The notes under the pieces were generated by a model, which ran no database searches, was not told where the DNA came from, and worked only from the letters and a program-made list of their open reading frames with translations. DNA of 64,000 nucleotides from Desulfobulbus propionicus (GTDB lineage Bacteria > Desulfobacterota > Desulfobulbia > Desulfobulbales > Desulfobulbaceae). Each line of letters starts with the position of its first letter. Within the stretch, counting starts at the first letter, position 1. Positions 34,712 through 45,000 of the stretch are shown piece by piece. Position numbers and translations under genes: made by a program. The stretch is taken from the NCBI GenBank assembly GCA_002748735.1, contig PDTC01000010.1:124001-188000 (forward strand), written 5' to 3'.

Positions 34712-35527
34712 ATGAAAGACACAGCATCAGCCATCACCACCTGCCCTGACCGAGAATTAGCCGACCTGTTACAGATAGCGGCAAAAGCAGCCCTGACAGC
34801 AGGCAACGGCATTCGAGAGCTTTACGGCCGTACACATACTGTAACCATGAAAGGCACCATTGATCTGGTCACTGAGGCTGATCTGGCTTCGGAAGCGGCA
34901 ATTCTGGCCGCGCTGACAACAGACACACCCGAGATTCCTGTCCTTGCCGAAGAGTCTGCCGGTGACCACACGGTACCTGGTGATGGCTGTATCTGGATCG
35001 TTGATCCCCTCGACGGTACCACCAACTTTGCCCACAGCTTTCCGTTTTTTGCTGTGTCCATCGCCCTGGTGGACAACGGTCTGCCGGTGGCGGCCGTTGT
35101 CTACGATCCGCTGCGAGATGAGCTGTTTCTCGCCAGCCTTGGCGGCAGTTCCTGGCTGGGAGAACACCGGCTGCAGGTATCTGCGACCGAAGACCTGATC
35201 AACGCCCTGATCGGCACTGGATCGCCCTATGACATTCACCGCCATCTGGATGAGGTCATCGCTGATACCGAGGCCTTGCTACCGCAAGTCAGAGACCTGC
35301 GCATCGCCGGCGCTGCAGCCCTGAACCTTGCCTCAGTCGCCTGCGGCCGCCTTGATGCCTATTATGAAATCGGCCTCAAACCCTGGGATACAGCAGCGGG
35401 CATGCTACTCGTCAGTGAGGCCGGCGGCCGGGTAACCGATTTTCAGGGGAAGACCTTCACGTTCAATCGGCCGATTCTCGCCAGTAACGGGTTGCTGCAT
35501 CAGCAGCTGACAAAGGCGCTTGGATGA
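34712..35527 (+). CDS. Inositol monophosphatase family protein
   Basis: This 271-residue Mg-dependent phosphatase of the IMPase/SuhB superfamily shows all metal motifs: LAEESAGD, the central WIVDPLDGTTNFAHSFPFFAVSIAL, and WDTAAGMLLVSEAGGRVTDF. The family includes inositol-1-phosphatase, 3'-phosphoadenosine 5'-phosphatase and SuhB; the sequence alone does not separate them, although the DGTTNFAHSFP form fits IMPase/SuhB. The ATG at 34712 has CAGGAG 6 nt upstream. The stop overlaps the next start (ATGA). Confidence 0.9.
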   Translation: MKDTASAITTCPDRELADLLQIAAKAALTAGNGIRELYGRTHTVTMKGTIDLVTEADLASEAAILAALTTDTPEIPVLAEESAGDHTVPGDGCIWIVDPLDGTTNFAHSFPFFAVSIALVDNGLPVAAVVYDPLRDELFLASLGGSSWLGEHRLQVSATEDLINALIGTGSPYDIHRHLDEVIADTEALLPQVRDLRIAGAAALNLASVACGRLDAYYEIGLKPWDTAAGMLLVSEAGGRVTDFQGKTFTFNRPILASNGLLHQQLTKALG

Positions 35528-36456
35528 CAGGTGCCCCGCTGAGCCCGTCACCAGCACCGTCGCCCTGGCGGGTTCATGCCCTGATGCTCGTCGCCGCGAC
35601 CTTGGTTTCGACCTCCTTTACGGTGGGCAAGGCCATTACCGCGTACATGGACCCTGCCCTGCTGACGCTGGTACGCTTTCTTTTGGCAACGCTGCTCTTC
35701 TCACCCATGGCCTGGCAGCACCGGCCGCTTCTCCCTGGAGACTCCATCGGGAAAAAGCTACACTCTCTTTTGCGCTACAGCATGATCAGCGGAACAATCT
35801 CTGGCTTCTTCTACCTGATGTTCCTGGCGCTGCGTACCACCACCAGTCTCAACACCGGCGTTATCTTCACCTTGCTCCCCGGCATCTCGGGAATATATGC
35901 CTTTTTCCTGCTCGGGCAACACCTTGAACGTGGCCGCCTCATCGCCTTGATACTGGCCATGGCCGGTACCCTCTGGGTTCTTTTCAAGGGAAGTCTGGCG
36001 CTGATGCTGGAGATGCACTTGAACCGAGGTGATCTGATTTTTTTTGCCGGTTGTTTACTCATGGCCTTCTATTCACCGCTGATCAAGTTGCTCCACCGCG
36101 GTGAGTCCATGACCCTCATGACATTCTGGGTGCTGGTAACTGGCTGCGGCTGGCTGCTGGTACTGGCTGGCCCCGCCCTGACAGCAACCGCCTGGGATGC
36201 TGTCCCTGGAACCGCCTGGGCAGGAATAGCTTATCTGGCTGTCTTCTCCACCATCATCACCTTCTATATCACCCAATGGGCAACCCTGCACCTGGGGCCC
36301 ACCAGGGTGATGGCCTACTCTTACCTCTATCCGCCCCTTATCCTGCTGCTGGATGCACTCTCTGGTAAAGGGCTGCCCTCTTCGCAAACCCTGATTGGCC
36401 TCCTTCTTCTTCTGCCAGCCATGTACTTTGTCCAGAAAGGCTATGAGCAGGAATGA
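35524..36456 (+). CDS. DMT-superfamily transporter (EamA type)
   Basis: A 310-residue inner-membrane protein with ten predicted TM segments arranged as two EamA repeats (about 18-150 and 165-305). Typical signatures are ATLVSTSFTVGKAI, FYLMFLALRTTTSLNTGVIFTLLP, and in the second half YLAVFSTIITFYITQWATLHLGPTRVMAYSYLYPPL. Members export amino acids or metabolites; substrate here is unknown. It overlaps the preceding phosphatase gene by 4 nt, so the three genes rsmI-IMPase-DMT form a unit. Confidence 0.9.
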   Translation: MTGAPLSPSPAPSPWRVHALMLVAATLVSTSFTVGKAITAYMDPALLTLVRFLLATLLFSPMAWQHRPLLPGDSIGKKLHSLLRYSMISGTISGFFYLMFLALRTTTSLNTGVIFTLLPGISGIYAFFLLGQHLERGRLIALILAMAGTLWVLFKGSLALMLEMHLNRGDLIFFAGCLLMAFYSPLIKLLHRGESMTLMTFWVLVTGCGWLLVLAGPALTATAWDAVPGTAWAGIAYLAVFSTIITFYITQWATLHLGPTRVMAYSYLYPPLILLLDALSGKGLPSSQTLIGLLLLLPAMYFVQKGYEQE

Positions 36457-36722
36457 TCGGGGCCGTTTTTTCTTGTTCGCCCTTTTCCTGCAGGGGTAGG
36501 CCGTCCTTTTTTGCTTGCACACTCCTTTCAGGTTCAATAAGGTTCATGCAAAAAGTAAAGATCAGCTGCAGTAAAATTCATCTGTTTACTCACCTGAAAA
36601 GGACGCAGCAAGGTACTACCACAGGCACGGCAGCCCCTCTCTTTCGCCAGAGAATACCCATGTCTGTCTGTTGTGAAACGACGAAAAAATGTGTTTAAAG
36701 AACAAAAAAGCAGGAGAAAAAA

Positions 36723-37157
36723 ATGAACACAAGTGAACTCCTTCAGCTAGGAGCAAAGGCCTTCAGAGACAGCAGTTTAAGTGGTGAGGCTGGTAGCAAC
36801 CTTGATCTGCAAACAATAATTTCGGCAATATCTGGCCTGGTAGGGGGAGAGGGCTTTGACCTTGCCGCGATCGTAAGTAAGCTGAAAGCTGGTGGCCTTG
36901 GCGAGATAGCAATGTCCTGGCTGGGTAATGGAACCAACCAGGGAATCAGTCTTGACCAGGTAAAAGGTGTTTTTGGTAGTGAGAAGATTGATGCCTTCGC
37001 TGCTCAGCTTGGTCTCAACACCGAAGAGGCTGCAGGCGGTCTTTCCGAAGCGCTTCCCCTGCTGATAGATAAGGCAAGCAGTGGCGGCTCACTGCTTGAC
37101 TCCTTTGGTGGAGTAGAAGGAGTTGCCGGACTTGCTGGAAAACTCTTTAATAAATAA
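36723..37157 (+). CDS. DUF937/YidB-like protein
   Basis: A 144-residue Gly/Ala-rich protein, MNTSELLQLGAKAFRD..., with the segments GLGEIAMSWLGNGTNQGIS and FAAQLGLNTEEAAGGLSEALPLLIDKAS characteristic of the YidB/DUF937 group. No signal peptide. The start is fixed by AGGAGAAAAAA just upstream. It is monocistronic: about 265 nt separate it from the DMT gene, and it converges on the LivK-like gene. Function of the family is unknown. Confidence 0.85.
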   Translation: MNTSELLQLGAKAFRDSSLSGEAGSNLDLQTIISAISGLVGGEGFDLAAIVSKLKAGGLGEIAMSWLGNGTNQGISLDQVKGVFGSEKIDAFAAQLGLNTEEAAGGLSEALPLLIDKASSGGSLLDSFGGVEGVAGLAGKLFNK

Positions 37158-37407
37158 GCAGAGCCCGGCCAGGAGTTTTTACTCTTTTTCAGCCGTGCCC
37201 CGCGAAATTTTATGCCGGTAAGGATCGCAGAAGACCACAACCCGAGCGTTTACACAGGCACCGGATCAATCAGCAGCTCTTCTTTGGGACAAGGGCGTCT
37301 GCTGATTGACCCTTTGACCTGAAAGACCGGGCAACCCACTTTAGCGACTGCAGGCTACCACGGTCGATGTAACACTGGTGCTCCTTTTGGTCGAGAGTCT
37401 TGCGGTT
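37158..37407. other. Convergent intergenic region with an inverted repeat
   Basis: Between the DUF937 stop and the LivK-like stop. It has an exact 11-bp inverted repeat TCAATCAGCAG (37266-37276) and CTGCTGATTGA (37299-37309), with no T-run. A shorter GACCG...CGGTC pair lies nearby, between about 37330 and 37366. The minus strand has a 30-odd-codon open frame ending LLIDPVPV across the repeat, with no ribosome binding site. It could be a converging terminator region or a gene remnant. Confidence 0.4.
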
Positions 37408-38577
37408 TCAGGGACAGGCCATCTCCTTGGTCGTGAAGATACCGTTACTGTCAATCTCGATAACCATAACGCACTTATCTGGATCACCGGAGGCATTATA
37501 ACTCAAGGTACCCGTAACGCCTTGGAAATCCTTGAGTGCCACCAGCTGGTCTTTGAGCAGCCTGCGGTCTTCGACGATATTACCGGTCAGCGTGCTGATA
37601 TTTTCCAGTGCCTGGACCATACTGTGCACAGCATCATAGGTCAGGGCGGCAACCTCGTTGGGCTGTTCGCCATACGCTGCCAAATACCGGTCAACAAACA
37701 CCTTGTTTGCTCCTTTCGCACCACCAGAGGCATAGTTGCCAGTAAACATCAGGCCCTTGCAGTCATCGCCGCAGGCTTTCATCAAGTCTCCGCCAGCCCA
37801 GGAGTCAGACCCCATGATGAGATTGTTAAAGCCCAGCTCCCGGGCCTGCCGAACAATCTCGGCAACCTGCGTGTCTGTTTGTGGCGTGACGATCACCTCG
37901 GCACCAGCTTGTAGAATTCTCTCGAGTTGTGGCCGGAAATCTGTATCCCCTGTTCTAAATTCCTCAAAGGCAACCACTGAACCAGCACCCTGCAGCACCT
38001 CAAATGATTTTCTGACCGCCTTGGCCATATCTCTGGGATAGGCGCTGATAACATCATAGAGTATGGCCAGTTTTGTCTTCTTCAACTGCTTGGCAATGAA
38101 CCCGGCGAGCAGAGACGCCTGAACATCATTAAGTGCCCCGACCCTGAAGACATACGGTCTGTTTTTGGTTGTCGCCGGAGCTGTCGACCATGGTGATATC
38201 ATGGGCGTCTGGTAGGCGTCAGCGATACCACCTGCAGGGACAGCGTTGTTACTCGCCTGGGGGCCGATCAAACCGATAACATGCTCCTGACCGATCAGGC
38301 TCAGGGACACCTCGGTAGCTCTGGTATGATCGGAGGTATTGTCGCCGTAGAGGAATTTCACCTGATAGGTGGTGCCGCCAATGGTCACCCCTCCCTTCTT
38401 GTCGATATCCTCTCTGGCCAGCTCCGCACCTTTTTTAGCGGTCTTACCTATGTTCTCCAAAAGTCCGGTCATGGCGCCATTAAAGCCAATTTTCAAGGTG
38501 GGCGCAGCATACACACACGCCTCACCCGCTGCCAGCAACAGCAGACCGGCAAACAGTCCAGCCTTTATTCTATGCAT
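37408..38577 (-). CDS. LivK-type branched-chain amino acid binding protein, orphan
   Basis: A 389-residue periplasmic protein of the Leu/Ile/Val (or amide/urea) binding family. It has a signal peptide MHRIKAGLFAGLLLLAAGEACVYA, a mature start APTLKIGFNGAMTG, and family features VIGLIGPQASNNAVPAGGIAD, PYVFRVGALNDVQASLLAGFI and GLMFTGNYASGG. No livHMGF transporter genes lie nearby. Instead it follows, 47 nt after its stop, a PilJ-like chemoreceptor gene at the end of the chemosensory operon. This suggests, without proving, that it presents ligand to the receptor rather than to a transporter. Confidence 0.9.
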   Translation of the reverse strand: MHRIKAGLFAGLLLLAAGEACVYAAPTLKIGFNGAMTGLLENIGKTAKKGAELAREDIDKKGGVTIGGTTYQVKFLYGDNTSDHTRATEVSLSLIGQEHVIGLIGPQASNNAVPAGGIADAYQTPMISPWSTAPATTKNRPYVFRVGALNDVQASLLAGFIAKQLKKTKLAILYDVISAYPRDMAKAVRKSFEVLQGAGSVVAFEEFRTGDTDFRPQLERILQAGAEVIVTPQTDTQVAEIVRQARELGFNNLIMGSDSWAGGDLMKACGDDCKGLMFTGNYASGGAKGANKVFVDRYLAAYGEQPNEVAALTYDAVHSMVQALENISTLTGNIVEDRRLLKDQLVALKDFQGVTGTLSYNASGDPDKCVMVIEIDSNGIFTTKEMACP

Positions 38578-38624
38578 TGCATTCTCCTGTGACGATGTTG
38601 ATCAATTCTCCAGCTGGACTTTTT

Positions 38625-40781
38625 TCAAAGTGGTGTATCGGATTCAACGCGGAACATTTCAACCGCCTTCCTGAGGTTACCTGCAGTCTGGTTCAGCATT
38701 CCCATGGAGCTAGCCGTCTTCTGCGAAGCTGCCGATGTCTCCTTACTGACGCTGCCGATCTCCTCCATGGTGACTACAATCTCTTCCGAAGATCTTACCT
38801 GGTCTGTCGCCGCCTGGGTGATAGAGGCAATCAATGCATCAAGCCGATCAGAGACCTTTTCAATTTCCTGCAGTTTGTCAAAGGCATTGTCTGCAAGCTG
38901 GGATCCCTGAACAACCTTACCGATACTCTCATCCATACGGTTGGAAACGTCCTTGATTTCTGACTGAATACTTCGTACCAGCATGTCTATCTGCTTGGTG
39001 GAGTTACTTGAACTCTCAGCCAATCGCTGTACCTCTTCAGCGACCACCGCAAAACCGTGGCCAGCATCACCGGCCATAGCCGCCTGAATTGAAGCATTGA
39101 GGGCGAGGATTGACGTGCGGTCGGCAATATCGTTGATGATCTGAACGACGTTGCCGATCTCCATTGAACTCTCCCCAAGGCGTTTAATAGACCTGGCTGT
39201 CTCGTTGATCTGCTCTCGGATCTCCTCCATAGCTCTGTTGGTATGTTCAACGGTCTTGGCCCCTTCATGAGCACTGAGTCTAGAGGTCTTTGATACTTCG
39301 GCCGAATTGACAGCATTAGTGGAAATCTGGTCAATGGATTTGGCCATGGCATTCACCGCCCTGATGGCCTGGTTGATTTTCTCGGTCTGCTCAAGGCTCT
39401 TGATCGCCAAATCAGCGGTGCGACTGGTAACATCTGTAGCGGTATCATCGACAGCAAAGGTCGCTGACTTAACCTGCTTGACAATGTCACCAAACTGTTC
39501 GGCCATGGTATTGAAGCTATCAGCAATAGCGCCGGTGATATCTTCTGTCACCTCAGCACGGGTGGTAAGATCACCTTCGGTAAGGGCACTGATCTCCTCC
39601 ATCAGGGTGATAATCGACTCTTGAATAGCCTCACGTTCCTCTTGACTCTGAATCAACTGCGTGATGTTATCAAGCATGGCATTGAGGGTGACAGCCATGG
39701 TCCCCAGCTCATCGGAGCTGACGACCTCGGCACGGGCAGTAAAGTTGCCCATACCGATCTCAGCCAGGAGGTTCATGATCCGGTCAACCTGTTTTGTCAA
39801 GCCGCGAGCCAGGCCAACGGAGATGGCCACACCAAGGACAATGGCAGCAAGCCCCACACCCAGGAGAATTTTCTGCATGTTGTCTTGCTGTTTCTTCAGA
39901 TTGGCAAGCGCCTGTTGCTCATCAGCAGATGCATTATCAAGAAAGGCCTGGATAACCGGCTCAGTGGCCTGTACAGATTTTTGATAGGCGGCAATTCTTT
40001 CTTTGATGCTCTTATCTGTTTCCGAAACACTGGTAAACCACTTGACATACTCGGCAAGGGCTTCCTGTAAATCCCTCTGTAGTTCACCAGCGAGTTCGAA
40101 AACACCAAGGTCTCCGCTGAGAGCTTTGGCACTGGCAAGAAAAACTTCAGCACCGGTTGACGAAGGGAGGGCAGTGTAATCCTGGCCCAGACCAAAAAGG
40201 ACACTGAAACGACCAACAAGTGAGGGATTTTTGACCTTATCGACAAGATCACGGAGTGCATTGGCCGAGGTCTCAAGCCTGACCAGTTCACCAAATTCAG
40301 GGTCAACCCGGAGCTCAAGCTGATCAACCGTGGCGACAAACGCAGCCAGATAGTCATTAATGGCCTTAATGGTTTTCTGAGCCGCTGCAAGCTCTCTGGG
40401 CGATGGTGCGATCTGACGTATCTCGGAGAGATGCCGATATGTTTCGCCACCGGCCTTCATCATCGGCTGCAGATAGCGGACCTTGGCCTCCTGAATTCCC
40501 ATCTGTCTGTAATTGAGGAGAAAGTCTTTCTCCAGTGCGTTCATCTGTTTCAGGGCCCGATCTGTTGCCAGACTCAGTCTGGAGATCCTGCTCTGTACCT
40601 GGACGACCTCGTTGATGATCGCCTGTGAGTACCGCTGCGAAATAAAACTGATGGCAATAACGACAACGGTCAGGGCAATCATCACCATAAACGCCAACAT
40701 CAACTTGCCACGGATCTTTAACCGTCTGGTCAATGCGGAAATTGGATTGCCGATGCCGCCACCACTCTGTTCTGCTTCCAT
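38625..40781 (-). CDS. Methyl-accepting chemotaxis protein, PilJ-like
   Basis: A 718-residue receptor. TM1 is at about residues 27-48 (LMLAFMVMIALTVVVIAISF) and TM2 at about 312-332 (LLGVGLAAIVLGVAISVGLA). Between them is an all-helical periplasmic domain of about 260 residues, the size of helical bimodular sensors. A HAMP segment follows, then a second HAMP-like linker (SALTEGDLTTRAEV) and the signalling hairpin with tip IINDIADRTSILALNASIQAAMAGDAGHGFAVVAEEV. The ATG at 40781 has AGGAGG upstream. It has no obvious CheR-tethering pentapeptide; it ends RVESDTPL. No cheR or cheB is in the window. Confidence 0.93.
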   Translation of the reverse strand: MEAEQSGGGIGNPISALTRRLKIRGKLMLAFMVMIALTVVVIAISFISQRYSQAIINEVVQVQSRISRLSLATDRALKQMNALEKDFLLNYRQMGIQEAKVRYLQPMMKAGGETYRHLSEIRQIAPSPRELAAAQKTIKAINDYLAAFVATVDQLELRVDPEFGELVRLETSANALRDLVDKVKNPSLVGRFSVLFGLGQDYTALPSSTGAEVFLASAKALSGDLGVFELAGELQRDLQEALAEYVKWFTSVSETDKSIKERIAAYQKSVQATEPVIQAFLDNASADEQQALANLKKQQDNMQKILLGVGLAAIVLGVAISVGLARGLTKQVDRIMNLLAEIGMGNFTARAEVVSSDELGTMAVTLNAMLDNITQLIQSQEEREAIQESIITLMEEISALTEGDLTTRAEVTEDITGAIADSFNTMAEQFGDIVKQVKSATFAVDDTATDVTSRTADLAIKSLEQTEKINQAIRAVNAMAKSIDQISTNAVNSAEVSKTSRLSAHEGAKTVEHTNRAMEEIREQINETARSIKRLGESSMEIGNVVQIINDIADRTSILALNASIQAAMAGDAGHGFAVVAEEVQRLAESSSNSTKQIDMLVRSIQSEIKDVSNRMDESIGKVVQGSQLADNAFDKLQEIEKVSDRLDALIASITQAATDQVRSSEEIVVTMEEIGSVSKETSAASQKTASSMGMLNQTAGNLRKAVEMFRVESDTPL

Positions 40782-40869
40782 TCTGCCTCCTGATCGCTCT
40801 ATCCCCTGCCATTACCGACCTGCCTCACAATAGAACACGTCGTGCTACTGGCAGTTCTGCGACAATTCT

Positions 40870-41025
40870 TCAGCGTTTCATAAATTTGTCAATTCCCTCA
40901 TTCTTCCATACCGTAAGCGCCTTTTTATCCTTGGATTCAATCTTGACACCTATGGCATTCACAGGAACCGAGTGCTTTTTCTGATTCTCTATCCAGTTTT
41001 TCTTAATCATCTCATTCAACGCCAT
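40870..41025 (-). CDS. Small 51-residue protein within the chemosensory operon
   Basis: An ORF encoding 51 residues, MALNEMIKKNWIENQKKH... to GIDKFMKR, lies in the otherwise empty 320-nt gap between the cheW-like gene and the chemoreceptor gene, on the same strand. A GGGAG is positioned 6 nt before the ATG. The sequence is lysine-rich, with no TM segment. The ribosome binding site, operon position and sensible composition support it as real, but I recognise no family. Confidence 0.6.
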   Translation of the reverse strand: MALNEMIKKNWIENQKKHSVPVNAIGVKIESKDKKALTVWKNEGIDKFMKR

Positions 41026-41101
41026 GTCAGTCTCCCACGTACCATGCTAATAAACCGCCACACGCCTCGCCTCTCCTCTTGCAAGGTTCACCTTTGCGAC
41101 T

Positions 41102-41614
41102 TCAGCAGATCTTCCCCGCGAAGGCATCACCGCGGACAATCGCTTCGAGGTCAAAAAGCATCACATACATGGCGCCTTTTGCCACAGAAAAATATCCCTG
41201 GAGCAAACCACTGGTCGCCAGCTCTCGAGGGGGCGACTGCGGTTTGCATTCGTCCGGGCTGGTATTCAGCCGTAAATGATGGAGTGCGGACGAGGTGATC
41301 GCAGCTATCTTCATGTTCTCTCCTGTCATCTCCTCTCGTATCTCAGTGCGTAATATGATGAGCTGCCTGGGAGCAGATATCTCCCCGGAACCACCTACTG
41401 CCGCGTCTACATCAAACACCGGCAATACCTGTCCACGGTAATGGAAGATTGCTGGGATGATCGGCGTGGCATGGGGCAGATGGCATATACCTTGAGGCTG
41501 TCGTACCTCAACTACTTGGTTGTAGGTAAACAGCACATAGATAGGCTGACCTTGATTCTGCTGGGAGGTGACCAGCACAAAAACACGGGAGTTGTCAGCT
41601 GTCAGAGCGGTCAT
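41102..41614 (-). CDS. CheW-like scaffold protein
   Basis: A 170-residue CheW-domain protein. The SH3-like fold is recognisable from VFVLVTSQQNQGQPIYVLFTYNQVVEVRQ, IIPAIFHYRGQVLPVFDVDAAVGG, and a following beta-rich part containing RQLIILRTEIRE. CheW proteins couple receptors to CheA. Its start overlaps the stop of the next cheW gene by 4 nt (ATGA). The C-terminal part (GLLQGYFSVAKGAMYVMLFDLEAIVRG) matches the last CheW strands. Confidence 0.8.
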   Translation of the reverse strand: MTALTADNSRVFVLVTSQQNQGQPIYVLFTYNQVVEVRQPQGICHLPHATPIIPAIFHYRGQVLPVFDVDAAVGGSGEISAPRQLIILRTEIREEMTGENMKIAAITSSALHHLRLNTSPDECKPQSPPRELATSGLLQGYFSVAKGAMYVMLFDLEAIVRGDAFAGKIC

Positions 41615-42033
41615 GCCACAGACTCCCGAAGGACCTGCTCGCGAATGATCGGAACAGTGTCCTTACCGTTGACCAGTACCTCGCTGATCAGTGCCCTGGT
41701 TGCGGCTGTACAGGCAGCCGGTAGCGGCAGCAAGGCATCTTGCATAGCCATAACCTGCCGTCCCTTGCCCTGCATGGGGAGTGCAAGGTAGATATCTGCC
41801 AAACGAAGTACACAGTAACAGACAAAAGACGGTCTTGCTGGCGCCTTGCTATTCAATGTTTTTCCAAGGTCAACGATAACGGCTCGGCGCCCCCCGGATA
41901 TGGGCAGTATGGTGACACCATTTTCTTCAATCACCCTGGCCTTACCCTGGAGAACCACACCGGCAACAACATCTCGATCTATTGCAAAAAGCTGCCCTTT
42001 CACCTTGATGAGGAAATAGGTCTTTGCCATCAT
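41611..42033 (-). CDS. CheW-like protein (short)
   Basis: A 140-residue divergent CheW-like protein. It starts MMAKTYFLIKVKGQLFAIDRDVVAGVV, and contains TILPISGGRRAVIVDLGKTL and CVLRLADIYLALPMQG, the usual beta strands of the fold. The adjacent GTG at 42036 and two tandem ATG codons (42033, 42030) are possible starts; the cheA-like gene's TGA overlaps them, so translation is coupled. The 3' end overlaps the following cheW-like gene. Confidence 0.7.
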   Translation of the reverse strand: MMAKTYFLIKVKGQLFAIDRDVVAGVVLQGKARVIEENGVTILPISGGRRAVIVDLGKTLNSKAPARPSFVCYCVLRLADIYLALPMQGKGRQVMAMQDALLPLPAACTAATRALISEVLVNGKDTVPIIREQVLRESVA

Positions 42034-45000
42034 CACCCATCTCCGTACTGCTCGAGACTCTCAGCACTACTCACGCCGGTGAGGCTTACCACGATATCCA
42101 CCAGATCCTCGTCCCTACAGGGCTTGTTGAGGAAACCGCGCGCCCCGAGAGCAAAGGCCCGTTCCCTGTGCTTGGCAGATGTCCGGGACGTCAGCATAAC
42201 AACTGGAACCTCCCTGAACCGGGAAAGGTTGCCAAATTTCAGCAAAAATTCATAGCCGTTCATCTTCGGCATTTCAATGTCCAGAAGTATGCAGTCCGGT
42301 TCATTCTCTTCCAGTAGCTGCAGGGCTTCCAGTCCATCCCTGGCCTCCAAAGGCTGCCAACCCTGGGCTCGAATCAACCGGCTCATAACCCGGCGGATGG
42401 AGATGGAGTCGTCAACAATCATGAGTGTAAATGGCCGGGGAACCTCCAGCTGTTGCCTGAACTGCGGCGTTTGACCACTCATTCGGTTGTTACTAATAAG
42501 TCCGGCCACATCAAGGACAGGCACAACACTGCCATCACCGAGGACCGCTGCTCCGGATATGCCAGGGACGGTACCAAGCTGGCTGCCCAGCTCCTTGACC
42601 ACCACCTCACGCTGTCCGATAATACCGGGGATACTCAGCATCACATCCCTTCCTCCAGCCTCGAAAAGTAATGCCAGGGGATGCGGTTCTTGGCCTGGAG
42701 GATCGTGACCGAGCAGCGATTCCAGGGCGTACCAGGGCAACTCCTTGTTGTTCTGATAGATAATGCCTTTTTCTTCAATGATGTCAGCACCATTTACCCT
42801 GCGGACCTCGTGAACATCATTGATGGGTATAGCGTAGATCACCTGGGTAATGCGCACCATCAGACAACGGACCACTCCCATGGTAAGCGGGACCCGCATG
42901 ACAAAGGTCGTGCCTTTGCCCTTGGCAGTCTCGACACTCACCGAACCCTGCAGCTCCTTGAGATTCTCCCGAACCACGTCCATTCCTATGCCACGACCTG
43001 AAATCTCGGTAATCGTCTTGGTGGAAAAACCGGGGTAAAAAATACATTCGATGAGTTGCTGCTCATCCATCTCGGTCAGCTGTTCACCCAGGCCCAGGTG
43101 CCGAGCCTTTGCGGCAATGGCTTTAAAATCAAGGCCCTGGCCGTCATCACTGAAACGGATGACAATACTGTTTCCTTCACGGCGACCTGACAGGGTAAGG
43201 ACCGCTAACGGATCCTTGCCGCTGGCGCTTCGCTCCTCGGTCGTTTCGATGCCGTGGTGGATGGCATTGCGTATCAGGTGCATTAAGGGATCAGCCAATT
43301 TTTCCCAAACCATGCGGTCAAGCTCAACGTCTTCACCGTTGATCTGCAAACGTACCCTTTTTCCCAGTCGTAAGGCCACATCACGCACGGTACGGCTCAA
43401 TCGGGGAACAACATCTGACATCGGGCTCATACGGGCATGCAAGGTCTGCAGTTGCAACTCACGTACCACCCGCCGCTGTCGATTGATATCACCGCCCAGG
43501 CCGCTGTAGACCCTATCGAGGGTACTGCGAATCGCCGAAACATCTATGGCTGATTCGTTCAGGGAACGGATAATAAGATTGAGCCGGGAATAGCGGTCCA
43601 GCTCCATGGTGTCAAAATCAGAACACCCTTCTGCGCCTCGCATATCAGTGGGCGTCGGCTCGACCCTACTGAACCGTTCCCGTAGATCTTCCAGCGCTTT
43701 GACTTCAAAGTTTGTTTCCAGTTCCAGGGCAATATCCTTAATCCTGGCCGTAGCTCGTTCCAGCTCATCTATCGTCTCGTGTAAGCGATCCATGTTCCGG
43801 TCAAAACCGCTTATCCCCACGAGCAGTTCGTTGGCCAGGTTCACCAGGGTATCGATCTGCGTCTGAGCGACACGCACAGTAGGAGCGATCTCCACCGGGC
43901 CTGTTGGCTGCAGCGACTCCTGTTTCTCCTTCTCGGTGTCAGCTTGTCTCCTGGACGCCAGTTCAACCTCTGGCAATGATATCCCTGGAGATTCTACCTG
44001 TGCATATGCTTCCTCAACGTCCACTTCACCTTGCGGCTCAGTTCCCCGCAGAGAGAACTCTTCCAGTCGGGCCAGGATGACCTGCATCTGCTGAAGGTCA
44101 ACGCTTTGCGACTCTTCCACCAGCCTGCCAACAATGTCCAGAGCATTCAGCAGGGCATTGATCAGTTCAGGACCAGCCGTCTCCGCCTCTTCGTACAACC
44201 AGTCGAGAAAATCCTCAACACGGTGCGCATAGCCTGAGATGTTTTCCTGGCCAATAACAGCAGAGGCGCCCTTTATGGTATGCACAGCCCGGCGGACCCG
44301 GCGGACCTCTTCTCTGTGATCATCACTGAGGGGACCATCGGTGGTGATCTCGCTCTCCAGGATCTCCATAGCCTTGTGCAGCTGCTGTAGATGCTCTTCT
44401 GCCTCTTCCCGAAAACCTTCCAGAAGTATTGCCCGATCTTCATCGGAAAAGAGGTCACTGCCCAGCGACCCGGATGTGGAATCACCAGAAGAAGCCTCCT
44501 GCACCGGCTGTATCGCCTCGGACGTTTGCCTTTTTTCTTTTTCCGGAGCTGATGGTGCACCAAGATCCAGCCCCGGAGGCTCGATGACCTTTCCTCTCTG
44601 TATCCACTGATGCAGGCAGTGTATGGCCGACTCCGCACGCTTTGTCTCATAGCTGCGGCGCTCTTCGACCAACAGCGCCAGTTGACCGGTCACTTCGTCC
44701 AGGTTCTCCATTACCCCTGGATCGATATCTGCAGCCTTTTCATACAGCCAGTCGAGGACCTCTTCCACCTGACGACCGAGTGCCTCGACCGCATCAAGCC
44801 CCAACATCCCAGCAGCACCCTTCACCGTGTGTACCTGACGGCGTACCTGGCGAACCTGCTCGCGCAGCTGAGCATCAATGGGACATTGGACTGTTACGGC
44901 ATCTCTCATCTCACCAAGCAGGCGTTGCATCTCTTGAAAATGCTGCTGTGCTTCCTTGCGAAATTCGAGGAGAAGCTCATTGTCTGACAAGATGTCCCCG

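Noticed and set aside
37320-37370. c-di-GMP-I-like element near CCTGAAAGACCGGGCA
   Set aside because: The tetraloop-like GAAA and GGGCAA are present, but the second core (GCAAAGC) is absent on both strands.
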